Shown: positions 45,193-54,815 of the stretch, one piece after another
Position numbering within the stretch: the first letter of the stretch is position 1
Layout of the letters: every line of letters starts with the position of its first letter
Source: Afipia sp. Root123D2
GTDB taxonomy: Bacteria > Pseudomonadota > Alphaproteobacteria > Rhizobiales > Xanthobacteraceae
NCBI RefSeq assembly: GCF_001425835.1
Contig: NZ_LMDP01000002.1
Span: 528,828 to 592,827, forward strand
DNA: 64,000 bases
Direction: 5' to 3'
The notes under the pieces: model-generated
Told to the model about the DNA's origin: nothing
The model's database searches: none
The model's input: only the letters and a program-made list of their open reading frames with translations
Translations under genes and position numbers: made by a program

Positions 45193-46785
45193 TCATTGCA
45201 GCCGTTCGCGCAACAGCTTTTTCATCACCTTGCCATTGGCGTTCCGTGGCAACGGCTCATTCGTCAACTCGACCGTCTCCGGCACCTTGTAGTCGGAGAG
45301 TTGCGTCGCGCAGAGCTTGCGCAAGACATGCGATTCGAGTTCGGGATTGCGCGTCACCACCACGGCGTGCACGCGTTCGCCGAGCACCGGACAGGGTCTC
45401 GCGATGATCGCGCTTTCCACCACGTCGGGATGAGCAGCCAGAACGGATTCGACCTCGGCAGAATAAATCTTGTGACCACCGCGGTTGATCATGTCCTTCT
45501 GGCGGTCGAACACACGGACAAAACCCTGCGCGTCGATCGAGCCCAGATCGCCCGAGTGCCAGAAGCCGCCGGTGAAACTTTCCGCTGTCGCCTTCGCGTT
45601 ATTCCAGTAGCCCTTGATGATCGAGCCCCCGTGAATCCAGATTTCACCGACGGTGCCACGCGGCAGTTCGCGGCCCTGATCGTCCACCACGATAATCTGC
45701 GCGCCGGGGCACGGCAGCCCGACGCTGTCGAGGTTCGCGGCTGTCAGTTCCGGCGGCATGATGGTGGATGGTGAGGTTGTTTCGGTCGCGCCATAGGCAT
45801 TGACGAGTTTCAGTCCAGGCACTTTCTGCGCCAGCCTTTCGATCGTCGCTGTCGGCATCGGCGCGCCGCCATAGCCGCCGATCCGCCACGCCGACAGATC
45901 GCAGGCTTCGATATCCGCCTGCAAGAGGCAGAGATTGTACATCGCGGGGACCATGACCGTCTGCGTCGCCCGCTCACGCGCGACAACTTGCAGGAAATCC
46001 GCAGCCTTGAACTCAGGCACGATAATCAGGGCGCCGGCGCAGCGCGCCATTGTCGTGATATTCGCGATCACGCCCGTGACATGCGCCAGCGGGACGGCTG
46101 CGATCGAACGATCCGCCGACGTCAGGCCCATGCAGGCTTCATAAACGATCGACGAATGGACGATGTTGAAGTGCGCCAGCATCGCGCCTTTGGGGCGGCC
46201 GGTTGTCCCCGACGTGTAGAGGATCAGGCACGTGTCCTCTTCAGACACGTCGGCCGGAGCATCCTCGCATGCGTGCTCCGTCAGGTCGCTGAATTGCAGA
46301 CCGCTTGTCGCCGTCATAGGGATCAGATGAATCAGGTCAGGCACGGCCGCGGCATCGGGTACCCGCTCGGTAAGTTCGGTCTCATAAACGATCAGCTTTG
46401 CGCCGGAATCCGCGAGAACATAGGCAATCTCCGGCTTCTGCTGCCGTGTGCTCAGTACGACGGTGACGAGACCGAGGCGCGCAGCCCCGAACATCGTCAG
46501 AACGAACTCGATCCTGTTGCCGAGCAACATCGCGATGCGATCGCCGGCTTTCAGCCCCAGTTTTTCAAGGCCCGCCGCAACACGTGCCGATTGTTCGGCA
46601 ACCTCTGCCCAGGTCATGCGCCGCGTGCCGGCAACCAGAGCTTCGCCACCGGGATTCTTCGCCGCGGCCTCGGCCACCATTTGCCAGAGATTGGCGGGGC
46701 GATCGCAGAATGCTGGGATAATACGATCGCCGAAATGGGCCTCAAGCCGCATGTCGGGAATGGGATAGTTTGACCAGTCGATCAC
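45193..46785 (-). CDS. Acyl-CoA synthetase (AMP-forming, class I adenylate-forming family)
   Basis: This 530-residue enzyme activates a carboxylic acid to its acyl-AMP and then CoA thioester. Motifs are LILYTSGTTGRPKGAMLAHF (P-loop), NAYGATETTSPS (adenine contact), FWHSGDLGSIDAQGFVRVFD and the Lys segment RQKDMINRGGHKIYSAEVES, ending PLPRNANGKVMKKLLRERL with the catalytic Lys. Similar enzymes act on medium-chain fatty or aromatic acids; substrate is not clear. A short gap of 66 bases separates it from the M20 peptidase gene, which is on the same strand and upstream. Confidence 0.92.
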   Translation of the reverse strand: MIDWSNYPIPDMRLEAHFGDRIIPAFCDRPANLWQMVAEAAAKNPGGEALVAGTRRMTWAEVAEQSARVAAGLEKLGLKAGDRIAMLLGNRIEFVLTMFGAARLGLVTVVLSTRQQKPEIAYVLADSGAKLIVYETELTERVPDAAAVPDLIHLIPMTATSGLQFSDLTEHACEDAPADVSEEDTCLILYTSGTTGRPKGAMLAHFNIVHSSIVYEACMGLTSADRSIAAVPLAHVTGVIANITTMARCAGALIIVPEFKAADFLQVVARERATQTVMVPAMYNLCLLQADIEACDLSAWRIGGYGGAPMPTATIERLAQKVPGLKLVNAYGATETTSPSTIMPPELTAANLDSVGLPCPGAQIIVVDDQGRELPRGTVGEIWIHGGSIIKGYWNNAKATAESFTGGFWHSGDLGSIDAQGFVRVFDRQKDMINRGGHKIYSAEVESVLAAHPDVVESAIIARPCPVLGERVHAVVVTRNPELESHVLRKLCATQLSDYKVPETVELTNEPLPRNANGKVMKKLLRERLQ

Positions 46786-46851
46786 GTGTCAGGCATTTCC
46801 TGCTTGTTTTGACCAAGTGTAGTCCCCGGTCCTGCCTGTCACAAGAGCGCA

Positions 46852-47985
46852 TCAACTCTCCGCACCGCACCATCGCAGAGCGAGCTTCGCATAGATGTCC
46901 GCCGCCTCATGAATGCGCTGAACCGAACAATACTCGTCGGTCTGGTGCGCCTTGGCAGCCTCACCGGGCCCAAGAATGATCGTCGGGGGATTGCCAAGAG
47001 CCGGCGTCAACGCCGAGGCGTCGGTGAAATACGGCGCGGTCCTTGGCTCGGGACCCTGATCTTCTCCGGTGACGCCACGAACGACATCGTAAACCTCGCC
47101 GATCCACGGCAAGGATGGTTCGGTCCAGATCGCGCCGACATCCACCGTCGGCTCCAGCGCCACGTCGTCGCCCAACTCCGCCCTGAGATGCTCCTGAATC
47201 CGCGCATGGTCGAGACCGGGAATACTGCGAATATCGATGCCGATCTCGGCGCGGTCTGGCACGGAATTAAAGTTGAGGCCGGCGTGGACGGTGCCGACAT
47301 TGAGCGTCGGCGATCCGAGATAAGGATGCGGCGCGATATTGAACTGGAATTTCTCAAGGATGGTCAGCGCTTTTGCCGCCTTGTAAGCCGCGCTGACGCC
47401 AAGATGCGGCATCGAGCCGTGGGCGGTGACGCCTGTCAGAGTGGCTCGCAGCCACAATGCGCCTTTGTGCCCCACCAGCGCGGCGTTGGAGGTCGGCTCG
47501 GCCACGATGATCGCACCGGCACGCCCGAGTTCACCGCTGCGCGCCAGATGAAAGGCGCCTTCGCAGCCGATTTCCTCTCCCGCTGTGATGACAAGCACCA
47601 CACCGCCGGCCTGTTTCAACTGCGCGATATTGTTGCAGGTCGCCGCGACAAACGCCGCGACGCCGCACTTCATGTCGGTCGAGCCGCGGCCGTACATCTT
47701 GCCGTCGATGATCTCGCCGGCGAATGGATCGACGCTCCATGGCGCACTGCCGAGCGGCACTGTGTCGACATGCCCCGTGAAGCAAAGCGGCGGCTTGTCT
47801 CCTGCCCCGCCGACGGTCGCGATCAGGTTCGCCCGATCCGGCGCGAAACTGCGCACCGACGTCTCGAATCCTGCAGCGGCGAGAATTTTCTCGAGATGCA
47901 CAATGCAGCTCAGCTCGTTACCGGGCGGATTGATGGTGTTGAAGGCAATAAGTTCGCGGGAGAGAGCGATAGGATCGATCGGCAT
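46852..47985 (-). CDS. M20 family amidohydrolase (ArgE/DapE-like)
   Basis: This 377-residue Zn-dependent enzyme has the metal ligands in FTGHVDTVPLG (His, Asp), GRGSTDMKCGV (Asp), ITAGEEIGCEGA (Glu pair) and AHQTDEYCSV (His). The lid domain begins LWLRATLTGVTAHGSMPHLG. The family includes acetylornithine deacetylase, succinyl-DAP desuccinylase and carboxypeptidases; similarity to ArgE is strongest but not decisive. ATG 47985 (MPIDPIALSRELIAFNTINP) is preferred; ATG 48036 would add 17 residues without family support. Confidence 0.9.
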   Translation of the reverse strand: MPIDPIALSRELIAFNTINPPGNELSCIVHLEKILAAAGFETSVRSFAPDRANLIATVGGAGDKPPLCFTGHVDTVPLGSAPWSVDPFAGEIIDGKMYGRGSTDMKCGVAAFVAATCNNIAQLKQAGGVVLVITAGEEIGCEGAFHLARSGELGRAGAIIVAEPTSNAALVGHKGALWLRATLTGVTAHGSMPHLGVSAAYKAAKALTILEKFQFNIAPHPYLGSPTLNVGTVHAGLNFNSVPDRAEIGIDIRSIPGLDHARIQEHLRAELGDDVALEPTVDVGAIWTEPSLPWIGEVYDVVRGVTGEDQGPEPRTAPYFTDASALTPALGNPPTIILGPGEAAKAHQTDEYCSVQRIHEAADIYAKLALRWCGAES

Positions 47986-48110
47986 GATGAATTGACCTGT
48001 GACCAGCATGGGTTCAGGTGACGTTCTATCAGCCATAGGCGCGCGTGTCAGCGAATGAACGCGCGCCGGATGGGTCTCGCGGGAGATTAACGGGTTGCGG
48101 CCGATCAGGC

Positions 48111-48884
48111 TCAGCGCTCGACGAACGCCTTCTCGATCACGAAATGGCCTGGTTCGCTGTGGCTGCCTTCAATGAAACCGCGTTCCTCGAACATATCGTG
48201 GAGCTCTTCGAGCATTCCCGGGCTGCCGCACAGCATGATGCGGTCGGTTTCGATATTCAGCGGCGGCAGCCCGACATCATCGAACAATTGTGCCGATGCG
48301 ATCAGATCGGTGATACGGCCACGATTGCGGAACGGCTCGCGCGTCACGGTCGGATAGTAGATCAGCTTGTCCTTGACCATGGGTCCGAAGAGTTCGTCCT
48401 CCAGCAAGCTGGCGACCAGCGTCTCGCCGTAAGCGAGCTCGGACGTCTGGCGGCAGCCATGAGCGAGGATGATCGTCTCAAAATTCTCATAGACCTCCGG
48501 ATCCTTGATCAGGCTGGCGAACGGCGCGAGCCCGGTACCGGTCGAGAGCAGCAGCAGCCGCTTGCCCGGAATGAGATTGCCGGTGATCAGCGTGCCGGTC
48601 GGCTTCTGCCCGACCAGAATGGTATCGCCTTCCTTGATCTTCTGAAGGCGCGAGGTAAGCGGGCCGTCCGGCACCTTGATGCTGAAGAATTCGAGCGCCT
48701 CTTCATGATTGGCGCTAGCCATGCTGTAGGCCCGCACCAGCGGCCGGCCCTCAACCTCGAGGCCGATCATGGCGAACTGACCGTTCTGGAAACGAAAGCC
48801 GGCATTCCGCGTCGCCGTGAAGCTGAAAAGGGAGTCGGTCCAGTGCCGGACGGAAAGAACCTTTTCCCTGTGAAAAGCGCTCAT
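48111..48884 (-). CDS. fpr: Ferredoxin-NADP+ reductase (Fpr type)
   Basis: This 257-residue FAD enzyme starts MSAFHREKVLSVRHWTDSLF (ATG 48884, spaced nine bases from AGGAGA). It has the FAD motif PLVRAYSMASANHEE, the NADP segment LLLLSTGTGLAPFASLIKDP and the C-terminal tail FVIEKAFVER, typical of bacterial subclass I FNRs. It moves electrons between NADPH and ferredoxin or flavodoxin, often for oxidative-stress defence or to feed Bfd-like partners. Confidence 0.94.
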   Translation of the reverse strand: MSAFHREKVLSVRHWTDSLFSFTATRNAGFRFQNGQFAMIGLEVEGRPLVRAYSMASANHEEALEFFSIKVPDGPLTSRLQKIKEGDTILVGQKPTGTLITGNLIPGKRLLLLSTGTGLAPFASLIKDPEVYENFETIILAHGCRQTSELAYGETLVASLLEDELFGPMVKDKLIYYPTVTREPFRNRGRITDLIASAQLFDDVGLPPLNIETDRIMLCGSPGMLEELHDMFEERGFIEGSHSEPGHFVIEKAFVER

Positions 48885-49331
48885 TGTATTCACTCTCCTG
48901 TCGGCGGCCCGACAATAACAACCACTGCTCGCCCGCCATGGCTCAAAAGGAGCTCCGGCGAATGCATGACGCTTCGCTAATCTTTGACGGGATGCCGGTG
49001 GTGGGCTGATGTCTCACATTTTAAACGGCCGGAACGGCAGGCAAATACCCTAAAAATTACAAGGTTTAAAGACGCTTTGGCCGTTTGCAGCCACCTCTCC
49101 ATGCGAGCCCATAATCGAAAGAACATTTCTTAATCATGAGCAGCCGGGCAATAAATTACTCGGTCGCTCGGAGCCGCATGCGTTCTGGGGTTCGTATTTC
49201 ATATAGTGAGGCCCGAAGGCCTGTAAATATCCGTTACTGCATTGATGTTACCCGCAATTCGGACCCTTGGAGCATCCGATACGGATTAATGATGTGCAGA
49301 TAATGGCGCGACAGCCCGTGACGCGACCTGC
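48885..49331. other. Intergenic region of 447 bases upstream of fpr
   Basis: It is more AT-rich than its surroundings (48990-49100 and 49130-49290). A small hairpin GAGGCCCGAAGGCCT lies near 49210. It carries the fpr promoter, but no coding frame, RNA gene or repeat is identifiable by eye. Confidence 0.5.
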
Positions 49332-50954
49332 TCAGCTTCGCAGACCAGGCGCCTCATGACCGGTGCGGGCGACGTACTCCGTATAGCCACCGCCATACTG
49401 GTGAATCCCCTCAGGCGTCAGTTCCAGCACGCGATTGGACAGCGCAGCCAGAAAGTGGCGATCATGCGAGACGAACAGCATGGTGCCTTCGAACTGCGAG
49501 AGCGCGGTGATCAGCATTTCCTTGGTCGCCATGTCGAGGTGGTTGGTGGGCTCGTCCAGCACCAGGAAATTCGGCGGATCGAAAAGCATCTTCGCCATCA
49601 CCAGCCGCGCCTTCTCGCCGCCTGACAGCACCCGGCATCTCTTCTCGACATCGTCGCCGGAGAATCCGAAGCAGCCGGCCAGGGCGCGAAGCGAACCCTG
49701 CCCGGCCTGCGGAAACGAATATTCCAGTTCCTCGAACACCGTGCGCTCGCCGTCCAGCAGGTCCATCGCATGCTGTGCGAAGTAACCCATCTTTACGCTG
49801 CTTCCCAACGCCACCGTGCCGTCGTCGGGATCGGACGACCCCGCGATCAGTTTCAACAGCGTCGATTTTCCGGCGCCGTTCACGCCCATCACGCACCAGC
49901 GCTCCTTGCGGCGAACCTGAAAATCCAGGCCATCGTAAATGCGACGGCTGCCGTAATCTTTCCGGACGCCCTTGAGACTCACGACATCCTCACCGGAGCG
50001 CGGCGCCGGCAGAAAATCGAACGCGATCGTTTCACGACGTCTCGGCGGCTCGACACGCTCGATCTTGTCCAGCTTCTTCACCCGGCTCTGGACCTGTGCA
50101 GCGTGTGATGCGCGCGCCTTGAACCGCTCGATGAACTTGATTTCCTTGGCCAGCATCGCCTGCTGACGTTCGAACTGAGCCTGCTGCTGTTTTTCGCTCA
50201 GCGCCCGCTGCTGCTCGTAGAACTCGTAATCCCCCGAATAGGTCGTCAACGTGCCGCCGTCGATCTCGACGACCTTGTTGATGATGCGATTCATGAACTC
50301 GCGGTCATGCGAGGTCATGAGCAGCGCGCCTTCGAAACCTTTCAGGAATGCCTCCAGCCAGATCAGGCTCTCGAGATCGAGATGGTTGCTCGGCTCGTCA
50401 AGCAGCATGATGTCGGGACGCATGAGAAGAATCCGGGCCAGCGCGACCCGCATCTTCCAGCCGCCCGACAGCTTTCCGACGTCGCCGTCCATCATCTCCT
50501 GACTGAAACTCAGGCCGGCAAGAACCTCGCGCGCCCGGCCTTCCAGCGCATAGCCGTCCAGCTCCTCGAACCGCGCCTGCACTTCGCCGTAGCGTGTGAT
50601 GATCTCGTCCATGTCATCGGCCCGGTCCGGGTCGCCCATGGCGGCTTCGAGCTCCTTGAGCTCGGTCGCGACAGCGCTGACGGGACCAGCGCCATCCATC
50701 ACTTCGGACACCGCACTGCGGCCCGACATCTCGCCGACGTCCTGGCTGAAGTAACCAATGGTCACGCCCCGATCGAGCGACACCTGTCCCTCGTCGGGAA
50801 GTTCCTGGCCGGTGATCATGCGGAAAAGCGTCGTTTTGCCGGACCCGTTGGGGCCGACAAGCCCGATTTTTTCGCCCTTTTGAAGCGCCGTCGACGCTTC
50901 GATGAACAGGATCTGGTGGCCGTTCTGCTTACTGATATTGTCGAGACGAATCAT
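49332..50954 (-). CDS. ABC-F family ATP-binding protein
   Basis: This 540-residue soluble protein has two ABC domains. The first starts MIRLDNISKQNGHQILFIEA with [40 protein letters not shown] and LLDEPSNHLDLESLIWLE. The second has MGVNGAGKSTLLKLIAGSSD, LSGGEKARLVMAKMLFDPP and [15 protein letters not shown]. An 80-residue Gln/Arg/Lys-rich linker joins them. ABC-F proteins act on the ribosome; this one belongs to a branch other than EttA (22929), nearer YheS or Uup types. No transmembrane domain is encoded next to it. Confidence 0.9.
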   Translation of the reverse strand: MIRLDNISKQNGHQILFIEASTALQKGEKIGLVGPNGSGKTTLFRMITGQELPDEGQVSLDRGVTIGYFSQDVGEMSGRSAVSEVMDGAGPVSAVATELKELEAAMGDPDRADDMDEIITRYGEVQARFEELDGYALEGRAREVLAGLSFSQEMMDGDVGKLSGGWKMRVALARILLMRPDIMLLDEPSNHLDLESLIWLEAFLKGFEGALLMTSHDREFMNRIINKVVEIDGGTLTTYSGDYEFYEQQRALSEKQQQAQFERQQAMLAKEIKFIERFKARASHAAQVQSRVKKLDKIERVEPPRRRETIAFDFLPAPRSGEDVVSLKGVRKDYGSRRIYDGLDFQVRRKERWCVMGVNGAGKSTLLKLIAGSSDPDDGTVALGSSVKMGYFAQHAMDLLDGERTVFEELEYSFPQAGQGSLRALAGCFGFSGDDVEKRCRVLSGGEKARLVMAKMLFDPPNFLVLDEPTNHLDMATKEMLITALSQFEGTMLFVSHDRHFLAALSNRVLELTPEGIHQYGGGYTEYVARTGHEAPGLRS

Positions 50955-51283
50955 GGATGCACGCGCCAGAGGAAGAATTTGCGGCCGTGCTTATGCCATA
51001 TAGCGCGCCAGCGGAAGGGCGTTCGACCTCGGCCAATCCGGGCAATCGCGACAATCGGCATCAAATCGAGCCCAACGACGTCGGCGGCCACAGCCTGTTG
51101 CGGACGATCTCCGGAAATGCGGGCCGCGAATGCGACGCCAGCATCATCAAGAAATACGCGACTCAAACCTTAACGGTATTCGGATCACGAAGCGGGGAAG
51201 CACTTCTTAAACATCTGTAAGGTTTGAACCCTCGGCACGACGGAAGGTTGTTTTCAGACGCATCAAACAGGAGGATGTACGAT
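50955..51283. other. Divergent intergenic region with a 10-bp inverted repeat
   Basis: TCAAACCTTA (51163-51172) and TAAGGTTTGA (51218-51227) are exact reverse complements spaced 45 bases apart, upstream of the BA14K gene. The short frames here are unsupported. The repeat might loop the promoter or act as a regulator site. Confidence 0.5.
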
Positions 51284-51673
51284 ATGAGAAAAAACCTTTT
51301 CGCCGGACTGAGCGTTGCGTTGTTTGCGATATCAACGTCGATAGCGAGTGCGGCTCCGCTGTCGCCGGTGTCTTCGGCCGGTACTATCGCCAAAACTTCA
51401 AAGAACTCCAATATTGTTGAAGCCCGTTGGCGTGGGCATCATTGGCGCCATCATGGCTGGCATCATCGCCACCGTTGGCATCGGCATCCGCACTACGGCT
51501 GGGGACCCGGCATTGGAGGATTCGTAGCGGGTGCCATGATCGGTAGCGCAATTGCCAACAGCAATGCCCGGGCAAACGACAGCGTCGCCTACTGTATGCA
51601 ACGATTCAAATCATACGATCCAGCCTCAGGGACCTATCTTGGATATGACGGAGACCGTCATCCTTGCCCGTGA
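51284..51673 (+). CDS. BA14K family secreted protein
   Basis: This 129-residue protein starts MRKNLFAGLSVALFAISTSI with a signal peptide cut after ASA. A His/Trp/Arg-rich segment follows (WRGHHWRHHGWHHRHRWHRH), then a glycine-rich hydrophobic stretch (GPGIGGFVAGAMIGSAIA). It ends with the BA14K signature VAYCMQRFKSYDPASGTYLG, then YDGDRHPC. The family, named after the Brucella 14-kDa immunogen, is common in Rhizobiales. AGGAGGATG precedes the start. Confidence 0.92.
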   Translation: MRKNLFAGLSVALFAISTSIASAAPLSPVSSAGTIAKTSKNSNIVEARWRGHHWRHHGWHHRHRWHRHPHYGWGPGIGGFVAGAMIGSAIANSNARANDSVAYCMQRFKSYDPASGTYLGYDGDRHPCP

Positions 51674-51762
51674 GGCGAGCGATCGCATAGACAAACACTC
51701 ATGAACAGACTGGATTTGCGCAGCGTTCCCATCTCTGCGCAAATCCACGCATGTGAGCACCG

Positions 51763-53526
51763 TTACGCCGCATGCGTTCCCAGACGGCGCACCTCGCGAT
51801 CCATCATCTGGCGGTAGGCACCCTTGCGCTTGAGCAGGATTTCCGGTGAACCGTCCTCGATCAGCCGACCGTCGCTCATGACGAGAATCCGGTCGAAATT
51901 CCGCAACGTCGAGAGACGATGCGCAATGGCGATGACAGTACGCCCCTGCATCAGCCGGGTCAGCGTATCGCGGATTTCTTCCTCGGCTTCGTTGTCGAGA
52001 GCCGACGTCGCCTCGTCGAGCAGCAGGATCGGCGCATCTTTCAGGAACGCTCTCGCAATCGAAATTCGCTGACGCTGTCCACCGGACAGTTTGAAGCCGC
52101 GGTCGCCCACCACCGTATCTAGACCATCCGGCAGGTCGGCGATGAACGAACTGCATCGCGCATCGAAGGCCGCGCGCGCGACCTCCTCATCCGTCGCCTC
52201 GGGGCAGCCGTAACGGAGGTTCTCGAGCAGCGAACGATTGAACAACGCGGTATCCTGCGGAACGGTGGCAATCGCCTCGCGCAGACTGTGCTGCGTCACC
52301 AGGGAGATATCCTGCCCGTCGATCAGGATCCGTCCGCCGTCCACATCGTAGAAACGCTGGAGCAAGGTCACGAGCGTTGACTTGCCCCCACCGGAAGGAC
52401 CAATCAGCCCGACGCGCTCGCCGGCTCGGATGTCGAGATTCAACCCCCCAAACACCTGCCGCCCGTCGGGATAGGTGAACTGCACGTCCTCGAAAGAAAC
52501 CCTGGCACCCTTGTGGACCAAAGGAATGGCGTGGGGATCGTCGCGCAACTGGTGCGGCACCAGCAGCGTCGACAACGATTCCGACAAACGCGCCATGTGC
52601 TGGACGACATCGACCAGCGCCACGGCGAGATCGCGCGTTGCGCTCAGAACCGATATTCCCAATGTGCAGACGAGAACCACATCGCCGGTACTGATGGCGC
52701 CTTGCTGCCACAAGCTGATCGCCCACGCGAGCATCGCAAGCGTCAGGATGACCGTGATCAACGCGTGCCCGAGCCGCAATTTCTCCAGATACTGCAGGCT
52801 CCGGCGCCTGGCGTTCAGTTCGCGGTCGACGGTCTGATCGAAGCGGAAGTGCTCGCGCATCATCCCGCAGAACGCCTTCACCAGCGCCATATTGCTGACG
52901 ACGTCGACCATCTCGCCATCGACATGCGCGGCCTTCTCCGCGAAATCATGATGCAGTGGCCGCCCCATCGCAGCAAACCTGAACATCACAACAACAACGA
53001 TTCCCGCAACCGCCATCAGGCTCGCGGCCATCATCCAGTTGACCGTGACCAGAAATGCGATCGCAGCAAAGGTTGCAAGGCACGGCGGCAACACGTTCCA
53101 GAAGAACATGTTTTCGATGGTGAAAACCGCATTGGAGGTTGCCGTCACGCGACTGGTGAGAACGCCGGGAAGCCGGTCGGAAAAATAGCTATGGGAATGC
53201 TGGGTAATGTGACGGAACAGGTCGCGCCTGAGATCGCCCGTGACATGGACGAACGTGTAACTGGCAGTCCAGCTTGCCAAGCGCCACAACAGGTTGTCGG
53301 CGGCAATCAGCGTGACCAGAAAAACGAATGCGGCCCAGGGAGTTCCGTTGCTTGGTCCGGCCGAAAGCGCATCGACCAGAAGCTTCACGCCGTACTGCGT
53401 GCTGACCGAGCAGGCCACCGCGGCGACAACTGCGCCGAGAATGAAAGCATGAGACACTTTCCGATTGAGTAGATAGCGGATCAGGAAAGCCACGGGGCGT
53501 TGCGCGAAATCACTCAGGTCGTTCAT
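51763..53526 (-). CDS. ABC exporter, fused permease and ATPase (MsbA-like)
   Basis: This 587-residue half-transporter has an N-terminal six-helix domain (about residues 25-330) and a C-terminal ATPase with GLIGPSGGGKSTLVTLLQR, Q-loop, KLSGGQRQRISIARAFLKDA, ILLLDEATSALDNEAE and the H-loop AHRLS. It should dimerise to export a lipid, peptide or polysaccharide across the inner membrane. It is divergent from the glycosyltransferase gene, so it could move its product, though this is context only. Confidence 0.92.
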   Translation of the reverse strand: MNDLSDFAQRPVAFLIRYLLNRKVSHAFILGAVVAAVACSVSTQYGVKLLVDALSAGPSNGTPWAAFVFLVTLIAADNLLWRLASWTASYTFVHVTGDLRRDLFRHITQHSHSYFSDRLPGVLTSRVTATSNAVFTIENMFFWNVLPPCLATFAAIAFLVTVNWMMAASLMAVAGIVVVVMFRFAAMGRPLHHDFAEKAAHVDGEMVDVVSNMALVKAFCGMMREHFRFDQTVDRELNARRRSLQYLEKLRLGHALITVILTLAMLAWAISLWQQGAISTGDVVLVCTLGISVLSATRDLAVALVDVVQHMARLSESLSTLLVPHQLRDDPHAIPLVHKGARVSFEDVQFTYPDGRQVFGGLNLDIRAGERVGLIGPSGGGKSTLVTLLQRFYDVDGGRILIDGQDISLVTQHSLREAIATVPQDTALFNRSLLENLRYGCPEATDEEVARAAFDARCSSFIADLPDGLDTVVGDRGFKLSGGQRQRISIARAFLKDAPILLLDEATSALDNEAEEEIRDTLTRLMQGRTVIAIAHRLSTLRNFDRILVMSDGRLIEDGSPEILLKRKGAYRQMMDREVRRLGTHAA

Positions 53527-53582
53527 GAAAAAACCTCAACGGCGGTGGAAGAAACCGTTCATGAGATGAACCGGCCGCGTAT

Positions 53583-53607
53583 GGAACGTGAGCATGATTG
53601 GCTTGTT
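53583..53607 (+). promoter_or_regulatory. Possible EcfG-type (general stress) promoter upstream of the glycosyltransferase
   Basis: GGAAC (53583-53587), 16 bases, then TGTT (53604-53607), similar to the GGAAC-N16/17-CGTT form used by alphaproteobacterial EcfG sigma factors. A GGAAC-N6-GTTCC palindrome follows at 53619-53634. The -10 differs at one base. The role is inference. Confidence 0.35.
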
Positions 53608-53733
53608 GTATGACCAAAGGAACAGTTGAGTTCCTTCTATGCTGCCCGCTCGAAGCACGACCCTTCCAGCTTTAATGGGCGATCCTGTGGCACCTGAAAG
53701 ATGTCCGCGGCCGCCACAATGGAGGCAACACCT

Positions 53734-54795
53734 ATGCGTATCGCGCAGATTTCTCCCCTGACCGAAGCTGTCCCGCCGAAACTTTACGGCGGAACGGAGC
53801 GGGTCATCTCGTGGCTGACCGAAGAACTGGTGTCGCTCGGCCACGATGTCACGCTGTTTGCCAGCGGAGATTCCATCACGAAAGCAACGCTTTCACCGAT
53901 GTGGCCACGGGCGTTGCGCCTTGACGGCTCAGTGCGCGATCCGAACGCACTTCATATGATGATGATCGAGAAGGTTTGCCGCCGCGCTGCCGACTTCGAC
54001 ATCCTGCATTTTCACCTCGACTACTATCCGTTCTCGGTGATGTCCCGCCAGAACATACCCTTCGTGACAACGTTGCATGGCAGACTTGATCTGCCTGAGC
54101 ATCAGCCGGTGTTCGATACGTTTTCATCGATCCCATTGATTTCGATCTCGAGCTCTCAGCGCCGCCCAATTCACAAGGCGCGATGGGTGGACACCGTCCA
54201 CCACGGTTTACCGATCAACCTTCTGCAGCCTGAAGGGGTCACACCTTCGTATCTCGCATTTCTGGGCCGCATCTCGCCAGAGAAAAGAGTTGATCGCGCG
54301 ATCCATATTGCGGAGCGGTGCGGCTTGCCGCTCAAAATTGCCGCAAAGGTCGACCCTGCGGACCAGGATTATTTCGATGCTCAGATTCGTCATCTGATCG
54401 AAAAGCCACACATCGATTTCATCGGCGAGATCACGGACAGTGAAAAATCGAAATTCCTGAGCGGCGCAATTGCGCTGATTGTCCCGATCGACTGGCCGGA
54501 ACCGTTTGGCCTCGTCATGATAGAGGCCATGGCCTGCGGTACGCCCGTCATCGCCTACAATCGGGGGGCTGCGCCTGAGATCGTGGAGGACGGCGTGACC
54601 GGCTTCGTCGTTGAAGACGAGACCAGCGCCATTGCAGCTGTGAGGAACATCTCGACTCTGTCTCGAGCCGTCATTCGTGAAAAATTCGAACAACGATTCA
54701 CATCAACGCGGATGGCGCAGGATTATCTCAAATCCTATGAAACAGTTTGCTCCCAGATGACCGGGAAGCCAAAGCCTAGGCTTGTTGCCGGCTAA
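53734..54795 (+). CDS. Glycosyltransferase family 4 protein
   Basis: This 353-residue cytosolic GT-B enzyme starts MRIAQISPLTEAVPPKLYGG, with the KLYGGTERVI donor site. It has the second-domain pattern FLGRISPEKRVDRAIHIAER and the E-x7-E donor-binding motif in EPFGLVMIEAMACGTPVIAY. ATG 53734 lies eight bases after GGAGG. It likely uses a nucleotide-sugar such as UDP- or GDP-sugar to build a glycan or glycogen-like polymer. The debranching-type enzyme at 57091 is a plausible partner. Confidence 0.9.
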   Translation: MRIAQISPLTEAVPPKLYGGTERVISWLTEELVSLGHDVTLFASGDSITKATLSPMWPRALRLDGSVRDPNALHMMMIEKVCRRAADFDILHFHLDYYPFSVMSRQNIPFVTTLHGRLDLPEHQPVFDTFSSIPLISISSSQRRPIHKARWVDTVHHGLPINLLQPEGVTPSYLAFLGRISPEKRVDRAIHIAERCGLPLKIAAKVDPADQDYFDAQIRHLIEKPHIDFIGEITDSEKSKFLSGAIALIVPIDWPEPFGLVMIEAMACGTPVIAYNRGAAPEIVEDGVTGFVVEDETSAIAAVRNISTLSRAVIREKFEQRFTSTRMAQDYLKSYETVCSQMTGKPKPRLVAG

Positions 54796-54815
54796 CGTAC
54801 AGGCGGCCCGGCCGA

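Noticed and set aside
50957-51220. 87-residue plus-strand frame in the ABC-F/BA14K gap
   Set aside because: Composition is irregular, there is no ribosome site, and it lies in a promoter region.
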